From assembly GCF_003815675.1 (NCBI RefSeq), contig NZ_CP033918.1:4836001-4900000 (forward strand): a DNA stretch of 64,000 nucleotides, in the 5' to 3' direction. The stretch is from Chryseobacterium sp. G0186. GTDB lineage: Bacteria; Bacteroidota; Bacteroidia; Flavobacteriales; Weeksellaceae. Positions 26,067 through 33,960 of the stretch are shown here, piece after piece; the stretch's first letter is position 1, and each line of letters starts with the position of its first letter. A program made the position numbers and the translations under genes. The notes beneath the pieces are model-generated. The model saw nothing but the letters and a program-made list of their open reading frames with translations, was not told the DNA's origin and did no database searches.

Positions 26067-27509
26067 TTATAATGCTAATTTAAATGGCCCTTCAAAAGTG
26101 GTCTCAAAAGAATCAACCAATTTTCCCTGTTCATCAAAGACTCCAATCACCATATTTTGCTTTGAGAACTTAATCTTATCTTCAGGGAATGAGATATTAA
26201 TATTCCCTTTTAATATTTGATCTCCTTTCAAAATGATCTTCTCTGAACCGAAATAGGTAATTTCTGCATTTTCCGGACTCACAACTTTAATGGTCAGTAC
26301 CTTTTTCTCATTAGATTTATTAAGAAGAGTATAAATAAAAGTATTGGTGATTTTTCCGTTTTTAATGAAGAATGTAGATCCCGCAGGCTTGATGAACTTA
26401 GCTTCCATAGACCCACGATCATACATTAAGAACCCAAGAAAACCTATCAGTAAAGCTAAAATAACAGTAGTAGCCTTCATTCTTGGAGTAAAACTGAATT
26501 TCTCACTATTTTCAATCTCCGCTTCCGTAGCGTAGCGTACAAGACCTTTAGGAAGACCTACTTTTTCCATAACTTCATCACAGGCATCAATACATGCAGT
26601 ACAGTTAACGCATTCCAATTGTTGTCCATGTCTGATGTCAATTCCGGTAGGGCATACTACCACACATTGATTACAGTCAATACAGTCTCCTTTTCCCGCT
26701 GCCTTTCTGTCTTCATTATTTCTCCATTTTGCACGGTTTTCTCCTCTTTTAAAATCATAATATACATTAATAGTCTGCTTGTCAATAAGCACTCCCTGAA
26801 GTCTTCCATAAGGACAAACCAGGGTACAAACCTGCTCACGGAGCCATGCAAATACAAAATAGAAAGTCATGGTAAAAAAGATCATGGCGGTAAACTTAAG
26901 AGAATGCTCTGCCGGACCTTGCATCATGATACGGAAAACCTCTTCATATCCTACAATGTACATAAACATGAAGTGAGAAATGATAAGTGACATTAAAAGG
27001 AAAACAGACCATTTTGTTACCCTTTTTCTTATTTTTTCAGCATCCCATTCCTGCCTGTCCAGCTTCATCTGCTTGTTTCGGTCTCCTTCGATCCAGTATT
27101 CTATTTTACGGAATACCATTTCCATAAATAAGGTTTGCGGACAAAGCCAGCCACAAAATATTCTTCCGAAAACCACGGTAAACAGCATTACAAAGATGAC
27201 TGAAGTTACTGCTCCCAATGCAAGAATAAAAAAGTCCTGCAGGTAAAAAGGTTGGCCAAGGATGAAGAACCTGCCGTCAATAACATTAATGAGCAGAAAA
27301 GGATTGTTGTTGATCTTTACAAAAGGCAATATAAATAATAAAGCGAGTAAAGCATAACTTGTATAATTTCTGTAGTTGGTGTACTTACCTTTAGGTTTTC
27401 TGGGGAATATCCATTTTCTTTTTCCTGTATCATCCATTGTTCCCACTGAGTTTCTGAAATCTTCATTTTCAATTTCCAAGGATTTGACGTTGTTGGATTC
27501 TGCGCTCAT
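26067..27509 (-). CDS. ccoG: cytochrome c oxidase accessory protein CcoG (RdxA/FixG)
   Basis: A 480-residue inner-membrane iron-sulfur protein that reduces copper for assembly of cbb3-type cytochrome c oxidase. Several membrane helices (about 50-70, 85-115, 165-190, 205-230 and 345-365) surround the FGRIFCGWLCPQTLFMEM and VCTLVCPYGRLQG motifs. A ferredoxin-like segment has two [4Fe-4S] cysteine sets, CIDCNQCVVVCPTG and CVNCTACIDACDEVM. The C-terminal Ig-like FixG domain covers about 370-480. The rest of the ccoNOP operon is not in the window, so this accessory gene stands apart. Confidence 0.95.
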   Translation of the reverse strand: MSAESNNVKSLEIENEDFRNSVGTMDDTGKRKWIFPRKPKGKYTNYRNYTSYALLALLFILPFVKINNNPFLLINVIDGRFFILGQPFYLQDFFILALGAVTSVIFVMLFTVVFGRIFCGWLCPQTLFMEMVFRKIEYWIEGDRNKQMKLDRQEWDAEKIRKRVTKWSVFLLMSLIISHFMFMYIVGYEEVFRIMMQGPAEHSLKFTAMIFFTMTFYFVFAWLREQVCTLVCPYGRLQGVLIDKQTINVYYDFKRGENRAKWRNNEDRKAAGKGDCIDCNQCVVVCPTGIDIRHGQQLECVNCTACIDACDEVMEKVGLPKGLVRYATEAEIENSEKFSFTPRMKATTVILALLIGFLGFLMYDRGSMEAKFIKPAGSTFFIKNGKITNTFIYTLLNKSNEKKVLTIKVVSPENAEITYFGSEKIILKGDQILKGNINISFPEDKIKFSKQNMVIGVFDEQGKLVDSFETTFEGPFKLAL

Positions 27510-27768
27510 TATCGTATGCTATAAAAGTATTTTGGTAGTATTTTTCATCCTGATCAGTCTTGCTTTTTTAACTGTTTTTTCGTTAAAAAAAAGGTACTGA
27601 ATCTGTTACTGCAAAGCTCAGAATAATATCATTTCACTCCTAATATGATCTACTTACAAAATAGGACAATTGGGACATTTTGTATTTTTAAATATTAATA
27701 GATCAAAATGAGAAAATGTTTTTGCTGCCTGTAAGGCATATTGTAAATTGCAGGCCTAAAAATGAAGT

Positions 27769-28662
27769 ATGAAGAATATCTGTAAAATGGGACTGATTGG
27801 TTTGGTTTTCGCATTGGTAAACTGTCAATCAGTAAATAGTAGTAAAATGTTTTATGAGGGAGTACAGCCGGAAATGGTTTCGGATAAGTTTAGCTTTACA
27901 GAAGGTCCGTCTGCTGATAAAGAGGGGAATGTTTATTTTACCGACCAGCCTAACGATAAAATCTATTATTGGGACTGGAAAACCAATCAGGTAATAGAGT
28001 TTTTGGATAAAACCGGACGGGCGAACGGAACCCATTTTGATAAGGATGATTTTCTGATTACCTGTTCCGATGATCAGGGCGAAATCTGGAAAATATCAAA
28101 AGATAAAAAAGTAGAGATTCTGTTCAGAGGTTTTGAGGGAAAAAGACTGAATGGACCTAATGATGTTTGGAATGATGCCCTCGGAGGAATGTACTTTACA
28201 GACCCATTATATGAAAGAGATTACTGGATAGATTTCAAGCAGGAACTGCTACACAAAAGTCTCTATTACAGAAATAAAAAAGGAAAAATCACTAAGCTTG
28301 AAACATTCACACAGCCCAACGGAATTGTAGGAAGTGAAACCCTGAAAAAATTATATATTTCTGATATTGATGCCGGAAAAACCTATGTTTATGATATTCT
28401 GGGTGAAGGGAAATTATCAGAGAAAAAACTGTTTTGTGAAATGGGCTCTGACGGAATGGCGCTCGATAAACACGGGAACCTTTATTTAACCGGAGATGGA
28501 GTACACGTTTTTAACCGTTCCGGAAAGAAGATCTATCATATTCCTATTCCTGAAAAATGGACGTCCAATGTAGCTTTTGGAGGAGAAAATAATGATGTTT
28601 TATTCATTACTGCTTCAAAATCAGTGTACACTTTCCCGATGAAAGTAAGAGGTATAAAATAA
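27769..28662 (+). CDS. SMP-30/gluconolactonase-like lipoprotein
   Basis: A 297-residue protein with a lipoprotein signal peptide (hydrophobic 8-17, lipobox ALVNC with Cys19). The rest is an SMP-30/gluconolactonase/LRE-like six-bladed propeller. EGPSADKEGNVYFTDQPND marks the N-terminal metal-binding Glu, RLNGPNDVWNDALGGMYFTDP carries the conserved Asn and Asp ligands, and SDGMALDKHGNLYLTGDGV follows. Likely a periplasmic, membrane-anchored lactonase acting on sugar lactones; the substrate is not evident. It is a single gene ending at a perfect palindrome shared with the convergent helicase gene. Confidence 0.88.
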   Translation: MKNICKMGLIGLVFALVNCQSVNSSKMFYEGVQPEMVSDKFSFTEGPSADKEGNVYFTDQPNDKIYYWDWKTNQVIEFLDKTGRANGTHFDKDDFLITCSDDQGEIWKISKDKKVEILFRGFEGKRLNGPNDVWNDALGGMYFTDPLYERDYWIDFKQELLHKSLYYRNKKGKITKLETFTQPNGIVGSETLKKLYISDIDAGKTYVYDILGEGKLSEKKLFCEMGSDGMALDKHGNLYLTGDGVHVFNRSGKKIYHIPIPEKWTSNVAFGGENNDVLFITASKSVYTFPMKVRGIK

Positions 28663-28684
28663 TTTTAAGGATAAATACCTTAAG

Positions 28685-28724
28685 AAAGAAGCCACAAATG
28701 TTTTAAAACATTTGTGGCTTCTTT
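28685..28724. terminator. bidirectional terminator (40-base perfect palindrome)
   Basis: Arms AAAGAAGCCACAAATGTTTT and its exact complement abut without a loop. The element sits between the convergent SMP-30-like and helicase genes and ends in T or A tracts on both sides, so it can serve both. Confidence 0.9.
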
Positions 28725-28752
28725 AATTTATAAATGAATTGTTGTCACTTTA

Positions 28753-30063
28753 TTAATAAGCAACTTCCATTTTTACTTTCTTTCCTTTTAGTTTCTCGTT
28801 CTGAAGTTTTTTCAGAAGAGAGTTCACTTTAGTTCTGGAAACAGCAACATAAGATGTAGTGTCTTTCACTTCGATAATTCCTACATCTTCTTTTTGCAGT
28901 TCTCCCTTTTTAAGCAGGTAGCCTACAATATCAACCTTATTAACCTTATCTTTTTTTCCTGCACTGATGTAAATCGTTTGAAAAGGTGTTTTCTCAGGAG
29001 CTTTATTGAATCCTGCAACACTTTCTTCAGGAGTATTGTTTTTAATGAATGGGAAATTTTCTTCAGCAGTCATGATCAGGTAAGCGAAACCTTTTGCATT
29101 CATTCTGGCAGTACGACCGTTTCTATGGATGAAAGCATCTTCTTTAGGAGGCAGCTGATAATGAACGATAGATTCCACCTCAGGAACATCTAAGCCCCTT
29201 GATGCCAGATCTGTTGTAATTAAAATTCTTGCAGAATCATTTCTGAATTTCAATAAAGCACGCTCTCTTTCGTCTTGTTCCATTCCGCCATGAAATGTTT
29301 CTCTGTCAATTCCTTTTTTACGTAGAAGTTCAGAGATTCTGTCAACGGCTTCACGGTGATTACAGAAAATCAATGTTCTTTTGTTGCCTATTTTACAGAT
29401 CAAATTAAAAAGGGTGTCCAGTTTTTCTTCAGAAATGGTCATTACTTTTCGCAATTGAATATCCGGTTTTATTTCACTCAATTTTAAAAAGTCAATGATC
29501 TTTTCATTTCTCAAACCTGTAAACTTTGGAATTTCATCCATTGCTGTGGCAGAAGTTAGAATCCTTTGAGAAAGACCTTTTAATGAATTGGTAATAAATT
29601 CCATATCTTCATGAAAACCTAATTCTAAAGCCTTGTCAAACTCATCTAAAACTAAGGTTTTGATTGTTTTCGGATCAAAATTATTATTTCTTAAATGATA
29701 AGCCACTCTTCCCGGAGTTCCAATCAAAATAGCCGGAGCTTCAATTAAATTGTTGACTTCAATTTTTTTATCATGTCCGCCATAGCAAACCGAAACTTTA
29801 AAATCTGTTCCCATAGATTTAAAAACCTGCTCGATCTGTAATGCTAATTCTCTTGCCGGAACTAAAATCAATGCCTGAATTCCTGAAGTTTCTTTTTTCA
29901 GGTTTCTAAGAACAGGAAATAAAAACCCAAGGGTTTTCCCTGAACCGGTAGGAGAGAGAAGAACGATGTCTTCTGTTCCTTTTTCAGATGCTTTATAAAT
30001 AGATTTCTGCATTTGATTCATCTCCTGAATCTGCAGCTTTTGATAAATTGATTCTAATTCCAT
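28753..30063 (-). CDS. DEAD-box RNA helicase with DbpA-type RNA-binding domain
   Basis: A 436-residue ATP-dependent RNA helicase. The Q-motif region is followed by Walker A SPTGSGKT (37-44), PARELALQ (69-76), GTPGR (115-119), the motif II variant DEFD (140-143; the family standard is DEAD), SAT (171-173) and the C-terminal motif HRNGRTAR. Residues about 365-436 fit the DbpA RNA-binding domain (TIYISAGKKDKV, DIVGYL, VAVSRTKVNSLL), which in E. coli DbpA targets hairpin 92 of 23S rRNA. A role in 50S assembly is therefore likely, but inferred. Single gene. Confidence 0.9.
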   Translation of the reverse strand: MELESIYQKLQIQEMNQMQKSIYKASEKGTEDIVLLSPTGSGKTLGFLFPVLRNLKKETSGIQALILVPARELALQIEQVFKSMGTDFKVSVCYGGHDKKIEVNNLIEAPAILIGTPGRVAYHLRNNNFDPKTIKTLVLDEFDKALELGFHEDMEFITNSLKGLSQRILTSATAMDEIPKFTGLRNEKIIDFLKLSEIKPDIQLRKVMTISEEKLDTLFNLICKIGNKRTLIFCNHREAVDRISELLRKKGIDRETFHGGMEQDERERALLKFRNDSARILITTDLASRGLDVPEVESIVHYQLPPKEDAFIHRNGRTARMNAKGFAYLIMTAEENFPFIKNNTPEESVAGFNKAPEKTPFQTIYISAGKKDKVNKVDIVGYLLKKGELQKEDVGIIEVKDTTSYVAVSRTKVNSLLKKLQNEKLKGKKVKMEVAY

Positions 30064-30103
30064 GATGCAAAGGTAAAATAAAGGAACGGTTAAATGAAAT
30101 AAT

Positions 30104-31369
30104 CTATTTGTTTAGTCTCTTCATTATTTCAGTTCCTCTTGTCAGAGTCACCGGATATACTTCTTCCGGTTTACTGATTGATTTTGCATAAAATTCTTTT
30201 CCTGTTTTAGTATTTCCCTGTACAAGATTGACAAAACCTGAGATTTCATACATGAAATTCCGAAGTTTAAGATCTTTATTTTCGTTAGCAGATAAATAGG
30301 TTAAAATTTTTTCAGCATAGGTCAATCTGTTGTCTTTATACCTTTTTATATCATATCCTTCAGGCTTACTGAACCAATAGCCCCATGCGGAACCGCTATT
30401 ATGCTCGTTCCATGAATATTTAATAAGTTGTAAAGCTACTTCCAGCAATGCTGAATTTAATTTTTCATTTTTGGGAGCTGTTTTTTTACTTTCCGCAATG
30501 TAGTAATCAATGGTTGCATCGGTACCTTTATCTTTCATTTCCTGGAAAATGGATTCTTTAAGATATAAGGAGTTATTTTTTGAAAAGCTTTCATAAGCAA
30601 ATGAAGTTGGAAAATGATCTGCAAGATTTTCTATTCGGTAGCCTTTTTTTAATTCAGATTTCAAGTCAATTGTATACACCGTATTATAATCATGAAATAG
30701 ATATACATAGATAATCCCGTTTTTTAAATCGCAGATGGTAGAGTATAGCGTATTTAGCTCGCCTTCTTGATGTGTTTTGTCCAGTATTTTCTTTAGAAAT
30801 TCCACGTTGTTTTCCTTTGATCCGGAAAGCATTTCATTAGCAATTTCTGGCCGTCTGCACGATAATTTCCCATTGATCATATTACAATTTGAATTGACTT
30901 GAAAGTCGCCGCTTTTTTCGGTAATCCCTTTAGGATTAATCAGGATGGAATTACCTTCCTTATCAGCCAGTAAAACCTGTGAATAAGAGATATAGTCATA
31001 TTTTTTTAAGAGAACTATGGCTTCTTTTACGGTTTTACATTTTCCCAATACCTCCCACATGATGTCTCCCGGATAAGGATTCGTCAGGTTCAATTTACTA
31101 AGATCATAGTTGGCTGCTGCATAATCAAAGAATAGCCCATGCTCATTCATTGCTGCAGCTACCTGCATATCCGGAGCTCCGAAACAGACAGAAGCATAGC
31201 GGTCTGTGGTGCTTGGATTGTACCATACTCTAGTGAAAGGCGTCATATCATCCTCATTAGCGGCTGCAAATACTTCGCCTCCCCTGGAGCAAGAGAATAT
31301 GGTACATGCTTTTACTGAATGTATACATCCTAACAGACCGATTAACATTAAAAGGAAATATTTCTTCAT
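30104..31369 (-). CDS. secreted linear amide C-N hydrolase (Ntn hydrolase)
   Basis: A 421-residue exported protein of the choloylglycine hydrolase/acid ceramidase-like Ntn superfamily. After the signal peptide (1-21, HSVKA) the mature chain would begin at Cys22 (CTIFSC), the expected nucleophile. The family segments ANEDDM, VWYNPS, AAAMNEHGLFFDYAAAN and NSNCNMINGK follow. Residues about 245-421 form an extra helical region. An LLGC sequence at 12-15 could be read as a lipobox, but acylation at Cys15 would leave the catalytic Cys internal, so signal peptidase I cleavage is favoured. The substrate (conjugated amides, acyl-amino acids or penicillin-like) is unknown. Confidence 0.82.
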   Translation of the reverse strand: MKKYFLLMLIGLLGCIHSVKACTIFSCSRGGEVFAAANEDDMTPFTRVWYNPSTTDRYASVCFGAPDMQVAAAMNEHGLFFDYAAANYDLSKLNLTNPYPGDIMWEVLGKCKTVKEAIVLLKKYDYISYSQVLLADKEGNSILINPKGITEKSGDFQVNSNCNMINGKLSCRRPEIANEMLSGSKENNVEFLKKILDKTHQEGELNTLYSTICDLKNGIIYVYLFHDYNTVYTIDLKSELKKGYRIENLADHFPTSFAYESFSKNNSLYLKESIFQEMKDKGTDATIDYYIAESKKTAPKNEKLNSALLEVALQLIKYSWNEHNSGSAWGYWFSKPEGYDIKRYKDNRLTYAEKILTYLSANENKDLKLRNFMYEISGFVNLVQGNTKTGKEFYAKSISKPEEVYPVTLTRGTEIMKRLNK

Positions 31370-31645
31370 GATATAGTTTTTATAGGTTTTGCTATTTTGA
31401 TTGATGAAAAATGATTTTGTTAAATGATTTGATTAAAAGATGAATCATTTAAGATCTGATAGGAATAAACAGCTTGCAAAAAAAATAAGCATAAATCATA
31501 TTCAAGAAGTTCATAAGTGATATCTCTTGTTTATTATCTATTAGTTTTAGTTCCTTATTCTTTTTAATAGATATATGCTGACAATCAGTTGTTTGATGAG
31601 TTATTCTGTAATAGGAAATCTCTTGTTTGTTTAAAATAAAATTTA
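31370..31645. other. intergenic region upstream of rpsA
   Basis: AT-rich sequence between the start of the minus-strand Ntn hydrolase and the rpsA promoter. I see no gene, RNA or repeat in it; it would contain the hydrolase promoter, but no TAnnTTTG box is convincing there. Confidence 0.4.
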
Positions 31646-31653
31646 TATCTTTG
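31623..31653 (+). promoter_or_regulatory. rpsA promoter
   Basis: TTG (31623-31625), 20 bases, then TATCTTTG (31646-31653): an exact flavobacterial -33/-7 pair and the strongest promoter match in the window. It implies transcription from about 31657 and a leader of about 120 bases. Confidence 0.8.
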
Positions 31654-31656
31654 CAC

Positions 31657-31775
31657 CCACTTTTGTGGCGAAAAGGTTTGATGGGTAAATTACTTACAAT
31701 TAATTACTTCCGTATTTTTTAAATCCACATTTATTCAAACCGTTAAAAAAGAAGGAATACAAATTTTATTAGAAA
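31657..31775 (+). promoter_or_regulatory. candidate structured 5' leader of rpsA
   Basis: The leader has a small hairpin CCAC-TTTT-GTGG and a distant pair, GGTTTGA (31675-31681) with TCAAACC (31735-31741), closing a 53-base loop region. S1 represses its own synthesis through the mRNA leader in E. coli; a similar role here is an inference. Confidence 0.4.
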
Positions 31776-33566
31776 ATGTCAAAAGAGACAAATTCAGCAG
31801 AGGTTATTTTAAACCAAAACGTAGCACCAGAACAATTTGATTGGGATTCATTCGAATCAGGTCTTGATGCAGATGCGAGAAAAGAAAAAAGCGATTTAGA
31901 AGAAATCTATAACGGATCTCTTAACAGCCTAAACGATAACGACGTTTTAGTTGGTAGAGTTGTAAGATTAACTGACAAAGAAGCTATCGTAGACATCAAC
32001 TTCAAATCTGAAGGTGTTATTTCTCTTAACGAATTCCGTTACAACCAAGGCCTAAAAGTAGGTGACGAGGTAGAAGTAATGGTGGACAAGAGAGAAGACA
32101 AAACTGGTCAATTACAATTATCTCACAGAAAAGCTAGAACGCTTAAAGCTTGGGATAAAGTAAACGAACTTCACGAAACTGGAGAAATCGTTAACGGTTT
32201 TGTTAAATCAAGAACTAAAGGAGGTATGATCGTTGACGTTCACGGAATCGAAGCATTCTTACCTGGTTCTCAAATTGACGTTAAGCCAATTAAAGATTAC
32301 GATCAGTTCGTAGGAAAAACTATGGAGTTCAAAGTTGTGAAAATCAACCCTGAGTTCAAAAACGTAGTTGTATCTCACAAAGCATTGATCGAAGCAGATA
32401 TCGAAGGTCAGAAAAAAGAAATCATCGCTCAACTTGAAAAAGGTCAGGTTCTTGAAGGTACTGTTAAGAATATTACTTCTTACGGTGTATTCATTGACTT
32501 AGGAGGTGTAGATGGATTGATCCACATTACAGACCTTTCTTGGTCTAGAGTGAACCACCCATCTGAAATCCTAGAGGACGGACAAACTGTAAAAGTTGTA
32601 ATCCTTGATTTCGATGATGAGAAAACAAGAATCCAATTAGGTATGAAGCAATTAGAAGCTCATCCTTGGGATGCTCTTTCTGCTGACATGAAAGTAGGTG
32701 ACAAAGTAAAAGGAAAAGTAGTAGTTCTTGCTGACTATGGTGCATTCGTAGAAATCGCTCCAGGGGTAGAAGGATTAATCCACGTTTCTGAAATGTCTTG
32801 GTCTACTCACTTAAGATCTGCTGGAGATTTTGTAAAAGTAGGTGATGAAGTTGAAGCTGAAGTATTAACTTTAGATAGAGAAGACAGAAAAATTTCTCTT
32901 GGTATCAAGCAATTGTCTAAAGATCCATGGGAAAACATCGAAACTAAGTATCCATTAGGATCTAAGCATGTAGGAACTGTAAGAAACTTCACTAACTTCG
33001 GTGTATTCGTTGAGTTAGAAGAAGGAATCGACGGATTAATCTACATCTCTGATCTTTCTTGGACTAAGAAAATTAAGCACCCATCTGAGTTCTGTGCAGT
33101 AGGTGATAAATTAGATGTTGTAGTTCTTGAATTAGATATCCAAGCTAGAAGATTATCTCTAGGTCACAAGCAATTGACTGAGAACCCATGGGATAAATTC
33201 GAAACTAAATATGCTGAAGGAACTATCCACGCTGGTAAAGCTGTAGAAGTTCACGATAAAGGAGCTTCTGTACAATTCGAAGATGCTGAGGTTGAAGCTT
33301 TCTGTCCTTCAAGATTATTAGAGAAAGAAGATGGATCTAAAATCAAAAAAGGTGAAGATGCTCAATTCAAAGTAATTGAATTCAACAAAGAATTCAAGAG
33401 AGTTGTAGTTTCTCACACAGGTATCTTCAGAGACGAAGAAAAGAAAAACGTTAAAGAATCTTCTTCTAGAAACGTATCTTCTTCTTCCAACAACGAAGAA
33501 AGATCTACTCTTGGAGACATCGATGCATTAGCAGAGTTGAAAAGAAAAATGGAAGAAGGTAAATAA
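31776..33566 (+). CDS. rpsA: 30S ribosomal protein S1
   Basis: A 596-residue RNA-binding protein of the small subunit that helps recruit mRNA. It has an acidic N-terminal tail (about 1-45) and six S1 OB-fold repeats beginning near residues 50, 135, 218, 304, 390 and 478. Repeats 3-5 match the consensus best (GVFIDLGGVDGLIHITDLSW, GAFVEIAPGVEGLIHVSEMSW, GVFVELEEGIDGLIYISDLSW). A Ser-rich C-terminal tail ends in LAELKRKMEEGK. Codon use is unusually uniform, as expected of a highly expressed gene. It has its own strong promoter, a long leader and a strong terminator. Confidence 0.98.
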   Translation: MSKETNSAEVILNQNVAPEQFDWDSFESGLDADARKEKSDLEEIYNGSLNSLNDNDVLVGRVVRLTDKEAIVDINFKSEGVISLNEFRYNQGLKVGDEVEVMVDKREDKTGQLQLSHRKARTLKAWDKVNELHETGEIVNGFVKSRTKGGMIVDVHGIEAFLPGSQIDVKPIKDYDQFVGKTMEFKVVKINPEFKNVVVSHKALIEADIEGQKKEIIAQLEKGQVLEGTVKNITSYGVFIDLGGVDGLIHITDLSWSRVNHPSEILEDGQTVKVVILDFDDEKTRIQLGMKQLEAHPWDALSADMKVGDKVKGKVVVLADYGAFVEIAPGVEGLIHVSEMSWSTHLRSAGDFVKVGDEVEAEVLTLDREDRKISLGIKQLSKDPWENIETKYPLGSKHVGTVRNFTNFGVFVELEEGIDGLIYISDLSWTKKIKHPSEFCAVGDKLDVVVLELDIQARRLSLGHKQLTENPWDKFETKYAEGTIHAGKAVEVHDKGASVQFEDAEVEAFCPSRLLEKEDGSKIKKGEDAQFKVIEFNKEFKRVVVSHTGIFRDEEKKNVKESSSRNVSSSSNNEERSTLGDIDALAELKRKMEEGK

Positions 33567-33590
33567 TCCTTAGACCGTTTATAAATATTG

Positions 33591-33619
33591 AGCCGCTCAT
33601 TTTGAGCGGCTTTTTTTTT
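33591..33619 (+). terminator. rpsA terminator
   Basis: Perfect 9-base GC-rich stem AGCCGCTCA / TGAGCGGCT with a TTT loop and nine T residues. Confidence 0.92.
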
Positions 33620-33960
33620 GTTTCTGGACAAAAAACAAGGACTTTTTCTGTGATTGATGATGGAATTTGAAACGTAAAATTAGAGAAGATTGATGAAAAA
33701 GACTCTGGATTATTAATTATATAGCCTTTTGTGTTAAATTTTTATCATTTATAAATATAAAGATGTAAAATATTAAATAAAATCAGTATTGCTGTTAAAT
33801 ATAGTGATAGAGGGATAATGACGAGGATGTGTTCTTAAAATTGTGAAATATTTAATTGTGTTTTTGGATGTTTGTGTTTATTTTATTTGTTTATTTTTAA
33901 GTTTAGTATAATATAATTCATTTTTATTTATGAATTATTTGTAGATTAGCGACTTTAATA
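33620..33960. other. AT-rich intergenic region upstream of the M36 protease
   Basis: About 340 bases, very AT-rich, with no ORF above a few codons and no clear repeat. It presumably holds the promoter of the M36 gene; the nearest partial -7 match (TTATTTG, about 33936) is weak. Confidence 0.4.
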
